A DNA stretch of 64,000 bases from an uncultured Dorea sp. GTDB lineage: Bacteria > Bacillota_A > Clostridia > Lachnospirales > Lachnospiraceae. The notes under the pieces were generated by a model. It was given only the letters and a program-made list of their open reading frames with translations, was not told the DNA's origin and made no database searches. Location: the NCBI GenBank assembly GCA_910578865.1, contig CAJTRM010000018.1:5005-69004 (forward strand), read 5' to 3'. Made by a program: the position numbers and the translations under genes. Of the stretch, positions 23,659-32,699 are shown piece by piece. Within the stretch, counting starts at the first letter, position 1; the number at the start of each line of letters is the position of its first letter.

Positions 23659-25349
23659 ATGAAATTTCAATATAAAATATCAATGGTTTTGTGCTGTATC
23701 CTTCTGGCCACCACATCTCTGATCTCCAGGATCTGGTACCGGTATTCCAAGGAAATGATCGTGGACAATGCGTGTGAGACTACCGGCCTTTGCTGAAAGA
23801 ACGTGATAAGAAGCTGACGGATCTGATAAGTACCATCCGCAACCAGACCAGAGTACTTACCTATAATAGTTCAGTAGTCGATCGGTATCTGAACAACCGG
23901 TGGGAAAATGAATATCTGAACCGGCAGGCAACAGAAAAGATGGAAACACTGGTGACAAGTATCTATATCAGCAACCCGGAGATCCACTCGATTGAAGTGG
24001 GATCCTATGAGGGAGGTTCTTTTGCAAGAGGACAAAAGCTCGATGAAGCTTTCTGGGCGGAGACTGCCCGGAGCCAATTAAAGGAGCTGGGTTCCGACTA
24101 TACAGTTATTGGAAGGGGAGGCTCTGAATTTCACCCGGAACAGCTGGTGCTGTTTCAGAATGTCTTATATTATGGAAAGGTCATCGGCTATTGTGCAGTT
24201 ACGCTGGAAAAGGAAAGTATGGAAGTGATTTTTGAAGATGTGTTCCAGCAGGAGGCGGTCATTTCCGTAGAGACAGGAGACGGGAAGATCTTGTATACAT
24301 CATCCAATTATGAGGAATATCTTAACAAAGAGAAAGTCATAGAGAATCTGGGCGTACAGGAAAGGGAACTTGTGCGGGACAGCCTAGGTCAGGAATGGCT
24401 CTTAACGGGAAACGGACCGGACTCCCCGTTTAAAATGGGTGTTGCAGTTCCGATGCACATATTGCTCGGGAATATGGCGAAGCGCTTTCTCAATGTGATT
24501 CTGATCACAGTGATCATGCTCTGTCTTCTTCTCGGTGTAGTGTATGCACTGAGCCGGTGGATCGGGAGGAATGTGGATTGTCTTGCAGAGGCTATTCAGA
24601 CTTTCAGCCAGGGACGGCTGGATACGGAAATCAGCCTTGAGGGAAAGGACGAATTTGCCAAGGTGTCCGAGGCTTTTAATATTATGACTCAGGATATCAA
24701 GAAGCTGATGGAGGACATTAAGGAAAAAGAGAAGGAGAAAATGACGCTGGAGATTCGTTCCCTGCAGGGACAGATCAATCTTCATTTCTTGTTTAATACA
24801 CTGAATACGATCAAAAATCTCTGCCACATCCAGAGGGTGACCAATGTAGAACATCTGACGGATGCATTTATGCAGCTGCTGCATATCAGTATGGAGCAGG
24901 ATACGGAATATATTTCTCTGAAGACGGAGTTGGAGTATACAAAGTGTTATATTGAAATCTATAAATACAAATCTCTTTATCCCATCCGCTATTATATGGA
25001 TATTGAACCGGAGATTGAGGATGAGCAGATTCTCAAATTTATGATACAGCCCATCGTCGAGAATGCAATTGTACATGGCCTAGAAGAGCGCAGGGAGGAT
25101 ACGGAGGGGCTCATTCTGATCCGTGCCGAGCGGGACGGGGAGGATCTGGTGATTACTGTGATGGATAACGGACAGGGCTTTGATACGGGCAAGATTTCTA
25201 TGTTTAATGGTATTGGCCTTGCCAACACCGAGAAAAGAATCAAACTCCATTACGGAGAGCAGTATGGGATCACTGCGGAGAGTATTGAGGGGGTATCCAC
25301 CAGCATAACTGTGAGGATCCCTGTCAGGAGGGAAGAAGGCAATGATTAA
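23659..25349 (+). pseudogene. YesM-like sensor histidine kinase, frameshifted near the N-terminus
   Basis: The N-terminal piece from ATG 23659 gives a membrane anchor (MVLCCILLATTSLIS) and runs to a stop at 23794-23796. The kinase continues in another frame from about 23790 (LLKERDKKLTDL). One missing base in the TTT at 23789-23791 explains the break. The rest has an extracellular sensor domain, a second membrane segment near 24480-24550, a HAMP linker, the phosphoacceptor histidine region reading QINLHFLFNTLN (family consensus has NPHF, here NLHF) and the ATPase motif VENAIVHGL with DNGQGF. Its partner is the overlapping response regulator. Real decay and sequencing error are both possible. 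Confidence 0.8.
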
Positions 25350-26964
25350 GATTGTGATCGTAGATGACGATGCACTGGCTTTGACAAAATTAAAAGAGAT
25401 CATCCATATCAGAAATACAAAGATTGCCGGAGAATTCACACAGGCGGCGGACGCACTGGAATTTATCCGGAACCATCCGGCGGACATCCTGGTCACGGAT
25501 ATGAAGATGCCTAAGATTGACGGCATTGACCTGATCCGGCAGGCAAAGCAGTATGTTCCCGGACTGGAGGTTATTGCCATCAGCAGCTATAAGGATTTTC
25601 ATTATGTCAAAGAAAGCTTCCGGGAGGGAAGTGTAGACTATATTTTAAAGCATATGCTGGACGAGGAGAGCATGACCAACGCCCTTTTGGAGGCAATATC
25701 CAGAATCCGCAGAAGCGGCGGGGAGATGCCCGGCGAGGATGTGATGGAGGACAGCCAGAATGCATTGAAGGAAAAAGTATTTTCTCAAATGCTGCGGGGA
25801 GAGATCCCGGCGGAAAAGGCAGGGGAATCATTTCAGAAATACAAGATCCCGGTAGATTTCGGAAGTACCGTACTGATCCTGTGTGAGATTGATGATTATC
25901 CCCAAATTTCAGAAGATTTTCAGCAGGAGGACCGGCGCATTTTTTTAAATGCGGTCCGCAATCTGATCGAGCGTGTGACCGCGAAGGTGCCGGAGCGTAT
26001 TATGATATCTGTGAAGGAAGGCTGTTATGCGGTGATTCTTTCCTATGTGGACGTCAAGAGTCAGCTGTATATTTATTCCAGAAGCACGCAGTACGCCAGG
26101 CAGATCAATGAGAATATCAAAAAAATGATGAATGTCGACGTATCTGTAAGCCTTGGGACATTGTGTATGTCCATCCGGGATATTCTTCAGTCCTATGAGG
26201 AATGCCGGGCGGTGCTGGCGGGCAAATTGTTTGAAGGAAAAGGGAAGGTATACAATAATTACAATCAGGATCTGATGCAAAAGCAGGAAAAAGTATCGGG
26301 GCAGACTGTGAAGCCGGAGGGCAGCAAGCTCTATCAGAAGCTTGCCTCGGCAGACAGAAGCTGCCTTGCGGATGTGGAGGATATTTTTGACGGATATAAA
26401 GAGGGAAAAGTTCCGCAGATGGTCATTGACCTGGGAATTGTAGAGATGCTGAATGCTGCATATAAAGTGGCGGAGGAGAACCGGCTGGAATATGTGAAGG
26501 AGCAGGAGAATTTTCATGTGATGTACCACCGGGTCAAAAGACTGGAGACTCTGGATGAGATGAAGGAGGTTATGCGGGCGTTTTACCGGAAAATCTGCGG
26601 CGGCGTATCAAAGGCACAAAAAATGAAAGAAAGCGGGTATAGCAAGTATACGGCTGAAGCTGTCCAATATCTGAAAAACCACTACAGGGACGCCATGTCT
26701 CTGCAGCAGCTTGCAGAGCATATGGGGATTCATTATGCGTATTTGAGCAAGCGGTTCAAGCAGGATACGGGGGTGAATTTCGGGGAATATCTGAACCGGA
26801 TCCGGATTGAAAAAGCGAAGGAACTGATTCAGACGGGAAACTACCGGATCAAGGAGGTGTACGCCGACGTGGGATTCAATCAGTATAATTATTTTTTCAA
26901 GGTTTTTAAACAGGTGGAGGGATGTACGCCGGTTGAATTTGAAAAAAAGATTAAAAATGTATAG
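25342..26964 (+). CDS. AraC-type response regulator (YesN-like)
   Basis: A 540-residue regulator overlapping the kinase gene by eight bases. Receiver domain 1-120: DDD acid pocket in IVIVDDDALAL, phosphoacceptor aspartate in ILVTDMKMPKIDG, and a conserved serine/threonine then tyrosine in AISSYKDF. A long central region follows, then two AraC helix-turn-helices from about 440 (MSLQQLAEHMGIHYAYLSKRF and IKEVYADVGFNQYNYFFKVFK). It should activate the sugar importer and hydrolase genes downstream in response to the kinase. It reads intact, unlike its partner. Confidence 0.92.
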   Translation: MIKIVIVDDDALALTKLKEIIHIRNTKIAGEFTQAADALEFIRNHPADILVTDMKMPKIDGIDLIRQAKQYVPGLEVIAISSYKDFHYVKESFREGSVDYILKHMLDEESMTNALLEAISRIRRSGGEMPGEDVMEDSQNALKEKVFSQMLRGEIPAEKAGESFQKYKIPVDFGSTVLILCEIDDYPQISEDFQQEDRRIFLNAVRNLIERVTAKVPERIMISVKEGCYAVILSYVDVKSQLYIYSRSTQYARQINENIKKMMNVDVSVSLGTLCMSIRDILQSYEECRAVLAGKLFEGKGKVYNNYNQDLMQKQEKVSGQTVKPEGSKLYQKLASADRSCLADVEDIFDGYKEGKVPQMVIDLGIVEMLNAAYKVAEENRLEYVKEQENFHVMYHRVKRLETLDEMKEVMRAFYRKICGGVSKAQKMKESGYSKYTAEAVQYLKNHYRDAMSLQQLAEHMGIHYAYLSKRFKQDTGVNFGEYLNRIRIEKAKELIQTGNYRIKEVYADVGFNQYNYFFKVFKQVEGCTPVEFEKKIKNV

Positions 26965-27013
26965 CTTTTATTAAAAAAACATAGCCTTTTTGGAGACTTG
27001 TTTTTTTTATAAT
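26961..27013 (+). promoter_or_regulatory. Tandem repeat and -10 box upstream of the binding-protein gene
   Basis: ATAGCTTTTA (26961-26970) and ATAGCCTTTT (26981-26990) are 20 bases apart, two helical turns, and TATAAT lies at 27008-27013 with no good -35 box. This is the layout expected for an AraC-type activator site, here presumably for the response regulator just upstream. Confidence 0.45.
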
Positions 27014-27043
27014 GAAACCATCAAAGAACAGGAGGATAAGGTC

Positions 27044-28292
27044 ATGAAAAGAAAACAGTTAAAGAGGCTGGCAGCTTTGGGCCTGGCGCTCACACTGGGG
27101 GCATCAGGGCTCACAGGATGTTCAGGAACAGACAAAAAGGAATCAGCAGAAAAGGACGGTAAGATTCAGCTGCGGTATGCAACCGGAGACGCCGGTCCGG
27201 CAGTTGAAGTTCAGGAAGAAATCGTAAAGGCCTTTAATGAGTCTCAGGATAAGATTGAAGTAAAGCTTGAGACATACGGAACAGCCTTTGACCAGAAACT
27301 GGCGGCTGCCATTGGATCCAAAAAGGCTCCGGATATCGTGAAGATGTGGAATTTCCCGGCCTATTATGAGAGTCTTGTTCCGCTGCAGGATCAGATTGAC
27401 AAGATGGAGGATAAGGACGATTTCTATGAGACATTGTTCAACTATGCGGATATGAACGGCAATATCTATGGTATGCCGATTGGCTTTTCCACAAGGGCGT
27501 TCTACTACAATAAGGATCTGGCAGATAACGCAGGAATTACCGTAAAAGACGAGTGGACAACAGACGACTTAAAGGAGATGGCTAAGGCAGCAACATCCGG
27601 TGATGCGACAGGACTGTATTTTTATTACAATCCGGATCCCTATGCATTTGAATCCATGCTCTGGTCCAACGGAGGCGCATGGCTGGATGATTCTGGAAAA
27701 CCAGTGATCAACAGTGACGCTAACAAGGAAACAATCCAGTATTTCCACGACATGATCTATAAAGACAAAACTGCATATACTAGCAACCGACGATGATTTC
27801 GGACAGGCTATCGGTTCCGGTAAATATGCGTTTGGAGAATCCGGCAAATGGTTTATCGAATCTGTAAAAGATGCAGGAGTGAACCTTGGGATCACAACTA
27901 TGCCGGGCTTCCCCGGCGGCAAGAGTATGAGCGTGGTACATGCATCTTTCTTATCGGTTACTACAGATTGTAAAGATCAGGATGCAGCGTGGGAGTTTGT
28001 CAAATTCTATACTTCGTATGATTCTGTAAAGACTTTGTGCGAGATTGAGATGCCGGTCCGTGAAAAGGTTGCAGCTGACATGGGTTATCTGGACGACCCG
28101 GAGATCGCGCCGTTCTATACGATGCTGGAGCGTTCATCTTCCGAGAGGCCGTCTCTTGTAAAATCAGAACAATGGCCGGAAATCAGCGCCGAGATCGACG
28201 CAGGGCTGGAAGCTATCTTCGCACAGGAGGATGCAGATGTGGGAGCTGTTCTGGATGAGGTACAGGAGAAAGCAGAAGCAATTGTAAAATAA
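27044..28292 (+). pseudogene. Sugar ABC transporter substrate-binding lipoprotein, frameshifted
   Basis: From ATG 27044 (AGGAGG at 27030-27035) a lipoprotein signal is read (LGASGLTGCSG, cysteine as lipid site) and then a CUT1 binding protein up to a stop at 27794-27796. The next frame continues with ATDDDFGQAIGSG from about 27783 to 28292. One extra base near 27779-27782 accounts for this. Joined, the protein would be about 416 residues, the normal size. Homology continues on both sides, so the break is a frameshift rather than a short gene. Confidence 0.85.
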
Positions 28293-28307
28293 TAAGGTCA
28301 GTTTTAT

Positions 28308-28344
28308 CTATGGGCTGCTGTGAACATCAGCAGCCCATAGTTTT
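28308..28344 (+). terminator. Stem-loop with T run between binding-protein and permease genes
   Basis: CTATGGGCTGCTG (28308-28320) pairs perfectly with CAGCAGCCCATAG (28328-28340), followed by TTTT. In sugar importer operons such a structure usually allows partial read-through and protects the abundant binding-protein message. Confidence 0.8.
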
Positions 28345-28362
28345 AGAAAGGAAGTTGGAGCT

Positions 28363-29242
28363 ATGAAGTTAAACGGGAAAAAAAGATCGTCCCTTATCTG
28401 TTTATCCTGCCGTGGATGATCGGATTTGTGGTATTTACACTTTCCCCCCCCCCCCCCCGATGTTTTCCCTGTTTATGAGCACATTTGAATGGAACATCAG
28501 CGGGACAAGGACCTTTGTGGGACTGGAGAATTACATAACGATGTTCCGGGATCCGGATTTTTATCATGCCATGTGGGTGACCGTGCGGTATGCCCTTATG
28601 CTTGTACCTATCAATGTAGGGATCGCGCTGATACTGTCTCTTCTTTTGAATGGAATACGCAAGGGAGCGGGCTTTTTTAAGACCGTGTTTTATATCCCTA
28701 CAATTATCTCCGGTGTAGCGCTGGCGCTGATCTGGTCCTGGATCCTGAAAGACAACGGAATCTTAAATCAGCTTCTTGCCATGCTGGGCATTGAGGCAGT
28801 TCCATGGCTCAGAAGCCCGAGGGCGGCCATGTGGGCAATCGTGCTTACGACGCTGTGGGCTCAGGGTTCCATGATGCTGGTGTTTCTGTCTGCCCTGAAG
28901 GGGGTCCCGCAGCAGGTGGTGGAGGCAGCTGAGATTGACGGAGCAAGAGGATTTAAACGTTTCTGGAAGATCACACTGCCGCTGATCAGCCCGACGCTTG
29001 TCTATAACCTGATCATGGCGATCATCGCATCTTTCCAGCAGCTGACTGTGGTCATGAACCTGACAAAAGGCGGACCGTCAAAGTCAACCTATATGTATTC
29101 ACTTTTTATTTATGAAAATGCCTTTAAGAAGTTTAAGCTTGGATATGCGGCGGCAAATGCATGGGTCATGTTCCTGGTGATACTGGCTATGACCGGTGCG
29201 GTGCTGGCAATATCCAGAAAATGGACGTACTACGAAGTATAA
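28363..29242 (+). pseudogene. Sugar ABC transporter permease (MalF-like), two frameshifts
   Basis: ATG 28363 opens MKLNGKK and soon reaches a stop. The expected continuation KIVPYLFILPWMIGFVVFTL is in the next frame from 28383, implying a missing A in the A7 run at 28378-28384. The frame is lost again at a run of 15 C bases (28444-28458) and resumes as MFSLFMSTFEW from 28460. After that an intact MalF-type permease is read with the EAA loop EAAEIDGARGFKRFWKITLPL. Sixteen or thirteen Cs would restore frame there. Confidence 0.82.
28444..28458 (+). repeat. Homopolymer tract of 15 C inside the permease gene
   Basis: Fifteen consecutive C bases replace the point where relatives encode a short loop such as Y-P before the first membrane segment ends. 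A run this long is exceptional in a genome of near 48 percent GC and is prone to slippage. It could be a phase-variation switch or a read/assembly artefact. Confidence 0.95.
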
Positions 29243-29255
29243 GGGGGAGAGGAAG

Positions 29256-30080
29256 ATGAAGTCGAGAAAGAAAAGCATTTTTATCTATATTTTGCTGACT
29301 GTGCTGGTGATACTTTTTTTGTTCCCGCTGTTCTGGGCGCTGATCACGGCGGTGAGAGACCCGGCGGAACTCAGTCAGTCTCCCATGAGCATACTCCCGA
29401 GGGAGATTCACCTTGAGAATTTTGTGGAGGCCTGGACGGCACAGCCGTTTACAAAATATTTGATGAATTCTTTGTTTGTCACTGTCTTTGCCGTGATCGG
29501 AATGGTATTGTCCAGTGCAGTTGTGGCTTATGGGTTTGCACGGTTTGAATTCAAAGGAAAGAGATTTTTATTTATGCTTATGCTGTCCACTATGATGATT
29601 CCGTGGGATGTGCTTGTGATTCCTCTTTATATGCAGTATAACGCGTTTGGATGGCTGGATACGTTCAAACCCCTAATTATACCTGCCTGGTTCGGAGGAG
29701 CGTTCTATATCTATCTCATGGTGCAGTTCCTGCGGGGGATCCCAAGGGATTTTGAGGAATCTGCAATCATTGACGGCGCCAATCACTGGCAGATTTTTAC
29801 GAAAATATTTATACCCCTTATGAAGCCGCAGCTGTTCCTGTCCGGGATTATGTACATGATCGTGGTGTGGAATGATTATCTAGGACCTCTTGTATATATT
29901 TCAGACTCTGAAAAGTTTACGCTGCCTATCGGTCTGTCCCTGTTTAAAGGAGCCTATACGGTGGATTATACATCCATTATGGCAATAACGGTGCTGATGA
30001 CCCTTCCTACCATGGCAGCATTTTTCATACAGCAGAAACAGATCCTGAATAATGACGCGGCTTCCGGAATCAAAGGGTAG
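29256..30080 (+). CDS. Sugar ABC transporter permease (MalG-like)
   Basis: A 274-residue CUT1 permease with six membrane segments and the EAA loop EESAIIDGANHWQIFTKIFIPL. The end GIKG is typical of MalG-type proteins. GGGGGAGAGGAAG lies before ATG 29256, 13 bases after the first permease stops. It reads intact although its partner permease and binding protein are both broken, so the importer as sequenced would not assemble. Confidence 0.9.
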   Translation: MKSRKKSIFIYILLTVLVILFLFPLFWALITAVRDPAELSQSPMSILPREIHLENFVEAWTAQPFTKYLMNSLFVTVFAVIGMVLSSAVVAYGFARFEFKGKRFLFMLMLSTMMIPWDVLVIPLYMQYNAFGWLDTFKPLIIPAWFGGAFYIYLMVQFLRGIPRDFEESAIIDGANHWQIFTKIFIPLMKPQLFLSGIMYMIVVWNDYLGPLVYISDSEKFTLPIGLSLFKGAYTVDYTSIMAITVLMTLPTMAAFFIQQKQILNNDAASGIKG

Positions 30081-30095
30081 AAGGAGGAAAGGCAG

Positions 30096-32699
30096 ATGGA
30101 GCAGATGTTGAATTTGAATGGAGCCTGGCATTACTGCGGAAAGGAAGAGGGGGATATGATGATCCCCTGTGCAGTGGAACAGCGGGCAGAAGAGAGGGAT
30201 TATGACGGCGTTTACCGGTTTTGGAAAACCATTACTGTGGATGAAGTGCAGGAAAAGCGTCATTATATACTGGAATTTGACGGTGCGAGCTATTGGTGCA
30301 GGATTTCCTGCAATGGAATAGAGATCAGGGAACACGAAGGAATCTGGGAATCCTTTCAGGCGGATATTACGGAGGCACTGAGACAGGGGGAAAACAGAAT
30401 TGAGGTGGAACTTCGCAAACCGGATTTCCAAAAGGACAGCCCTTACTTTTTCCGATCAGTGCTGTTTGGGTTTATTCCCGATGTGATGCTTCCCTTTGGG
30501 GGCATCTGGAGGGATGTGCGGCTGAAGGTTGTGGGCGAGGTATCCTTTGTCCGTATGATTCCCCGTTTTTGTGCAGAAGAGAAAAAGATTGTCCTTCGGA
30601 GCGAGATTTCAGGAGAGATTGATCCGAATCGGTCTCTTACCGTTCGGGTGGAGGTGACCGGGCCGGACGGGAGGGTGAATGTCTGGGAAGGTCCTTTTGA
30701 CTCGGAGTTTTCCTGCTGCCTGGAAGAGATTACTCTGTGGAGTCCCTCTGCTCCTGTGGTGTACAGAGGAAAGGCAGTGCTGTACCGGGACGGTGTATCC
30801 CAGGATGAAGCGGCATTTTCGGGAGGGTTCCGCAGGATCCGTACGGACGGCGGAAAATTCTGGATCAATGTTCAGGAGATGGGTTTTAATACGGTAAAGC
30901 ATTGCCTGTATTTTCCGCCGGAATACTATTATGAACTCTGTGATGAGATGGGGATTGTGACGTGGCAGGAGCTTCCCCTCTGGCTACCGTATAAAAATGC
31001 ATATTTGGAGGAACGGATCTACAGCCAGTATCCGGGTATGCTGGACGATTTTCTTTCACATCCTACAGTCTTTCTTGTGAGCCTGGGTTGTGAGCTGGAT
31101 GCTACCATTGATTCCGGGATGCTGAACCGTCTGTACCGGATGATCAAGGAGCGCGCCCCTGAGATTCTGGTCTGCGATAACAGCGGCTCCGGGGAGTGCT
31201 TTGAGGGGGAGACAGATTCCAGGTCGGATATTTATGATTATCATTTTTATGCGGAACTCTATGAGCTGAATGCGCTGATCAGAGAATTTACTGCAGATTA
31301 TCGAGAGGCAAAGCCGTGGGTGTTCGGTGAGTTCAATGATTCAGATACCTTCCGTCTGGCGGATGAAGGGCAGAAGAAATGGTGGCTGGATCCGGACGAG
31401 AAAATGAATCCTCTGCGGAGAGTACATAAGGGGTTCGGATCGGATCAGCCGATCTATCGTCAGAAAGAAATTCTGAAAAAATATGGTGTTCTTGGGGAGA
31501 CAGAAGGGCTGAAAGAATTAAGCATCTGCCAGATGGCGGAGATACGCAAATTTATCCTTGAGACTACAAGGAGTTTTCCGGAGGTCAACGGCTACAACAT
31601 TACGACCATCCGGGATGTGCCCATCACCACAGCCGGATTGTTTGACGATGAAATGGAGACTAAGACAACTTCGGATCAGATGCGCATCATTAATGGGGAG
31701 GTGGTGGTGTCCTTCCAGAAGGATTTGGCAAGAGTGTGGAAGAGGGGCAGTGACCATTTTCTGAATAAGGACCGCTATCACTATTTCTCCGGAGAGTATC
31801 TGCAGGGCCGGTTTGTGCTTTCTAATAAAAGCAGAGAGAAGCTGGAAGGCACCTGCAGGATTCTGGTTGAACAGGAAGGGACTGTTCTGTGTTCCTGGGA
31901 AGGGGCATTCTGTGCTGCTTCGGATGCGACCGTTGAACTTGGGAAACCGCCGGTGAAGCTTCCGCATACACAGCAGGCCCTGTGCCTGATCCTGCGCGCC
32001 GACCTTCGGTGGGACGGTGGAGGGTATGAGAATACCTGGCCTGTCTGGGTTTATCCGGATACTTTGGCGGACAGAAGGATCTATGTGCTGGATCCGGCCT
32101 GCCGGATTGCCGGGATCGAAGAGCGCTTTACCGTTTCGAGGCTGGAAGATTATGAGGAATTAGGAAGTGTGCAAAAAGGGGATATTCTGGTCGCCACTGC
32201 CCAGGGAAAGGCGGTGGAGGACGCGGCCCGAAGAGGTGCAGGGGTTATTCTTTTTGTGTCGGATGACACCTGCTGCCCGGTGGTGGAGGTTCCGTTTTAC
32301 CGGGAAGGAGTAGTGAAGATACAGGATTACCCGGCCATGGCAGGGACGGCACACCGGGGCTATGCAGGAATCCAGTATTTCGGCGTGGCATCGGAGTATG
32401 CCATTGACAAAGTGAAGCTTGAAGCCCGGGAGGTAGTTTACCGAAGTCTGATCCGCCGGTATGATGCAAGGAAATTTTGCGTAAGTGAGTATGCGGCAGA
32501 GCTGATCCGGGGACAGGGCAGGATGCTGGTCTCCACGCTGCGGATTGAAGGCGGGAGGGGCGAACAGCCGGATGGCCTTGCAGGGAATCGTTTTGGAATA
32601 TATCTGCTGAGTGAGTGGATCAAATATTTAGATCATGGAGTGACGTATGGAGACAGAGATGAAATTAACAACGAATCATTATTCCCCGGAGAACAATAA
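30096..32699 (+). CDS. Glycoside hydrolase family 2-like protein with probable internal deletion
   Basis: An 867-residue protein: N-terminal jelly-roll (LNGAWHYCG to FDGASYWCRISCNG), immunoglobulin-like domain, then a TIM-barrel region containing VFLVSLGCELD (acid/base glutamate position) and PWVFGEFNDSD (nucleophile candidate), and a long C-terminal part. Between RIRTDGGKFWIN and VQEMGFNTVKH the usual stretch of about 30 residues (the NG-P..L-RG...H strand and loop of GH2 barrels) is absent, with the junction near 30868. The frame is kept. This would remove barrel strand 1, so activity is doubtful. Specificity (beta-galactosidase, glucuronidase or mannosidase) not assignable. Confidence 0.75.
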   Translation: MEQMLNLNGAWHYCGKEEGDMMIPCAVEQRAEERDYDGVYRFWKTITVDEVQEKRHYILEFDGASYWCRISCNGIEIREHEGIWESFQADITEALRQGENRIEVELRKPDFQKDSPYFFRSVLFGFIPDVMLPFGGIWRDVRLKVVGEVSFVRMIPRFCAEEKKIVLRSEISGEIDPNRSLTVRVEVTGPDGRVNVWEGPFDSEFSCCLEEITLWSPSAPVVYRGKAVLYRDGVSQDEAAFSGGFRRIRTDGGKFWINVQEMGFNTVKHCLYFPPEYYYELCDEMGIVTWQELPLWLPYKNAYLEERIYSQYPGMLDDFLSHPTVFLVSLGCELDATIDSGMLNRLYRMIKERAPEILVCDNSGSGECFEGETDSRSDIYDYHFYAELYELNALIREFTADYREAKPWVFGEFNDSDTFRLADEGQKKWWLDPDEKMNPLRRVHKGFGSDQPIYRQKEILKKYGVLGETEGLKELSICQMAEIRKFILETTRSFPEVNGYNITTIRDVPITTAGLFDDEMETKTTSDQMRIINGEVVVSFQKDLARVWKRGSDHFLNKDRYHYFSGEYLQGRFVLSNKSREKLEGTCRILVEQEGTVLCSWEGAFCAASDATVELGKPPVKLPHTQQALCLILRADLRWDGGGYENTWPVWVYPDTLADRRIYVLDPACRIAGIEERFTVSRLEDYEELGSVQKGDILVATAQGKAVEDAARRGAGVILFVSDDTCCPVVEVPFYREGVVKIQDYPAMAGTAHRGYAGIQYFGVASEYAIDKVKLEAREVVYRSLIRRYDARKFCVSEYAAELIRGQGRMLVSTLRIEGGRGEQPDGLAGNRFGIYLLSEWIKYLDHGVTYGDRDEINNESLFPGEQ

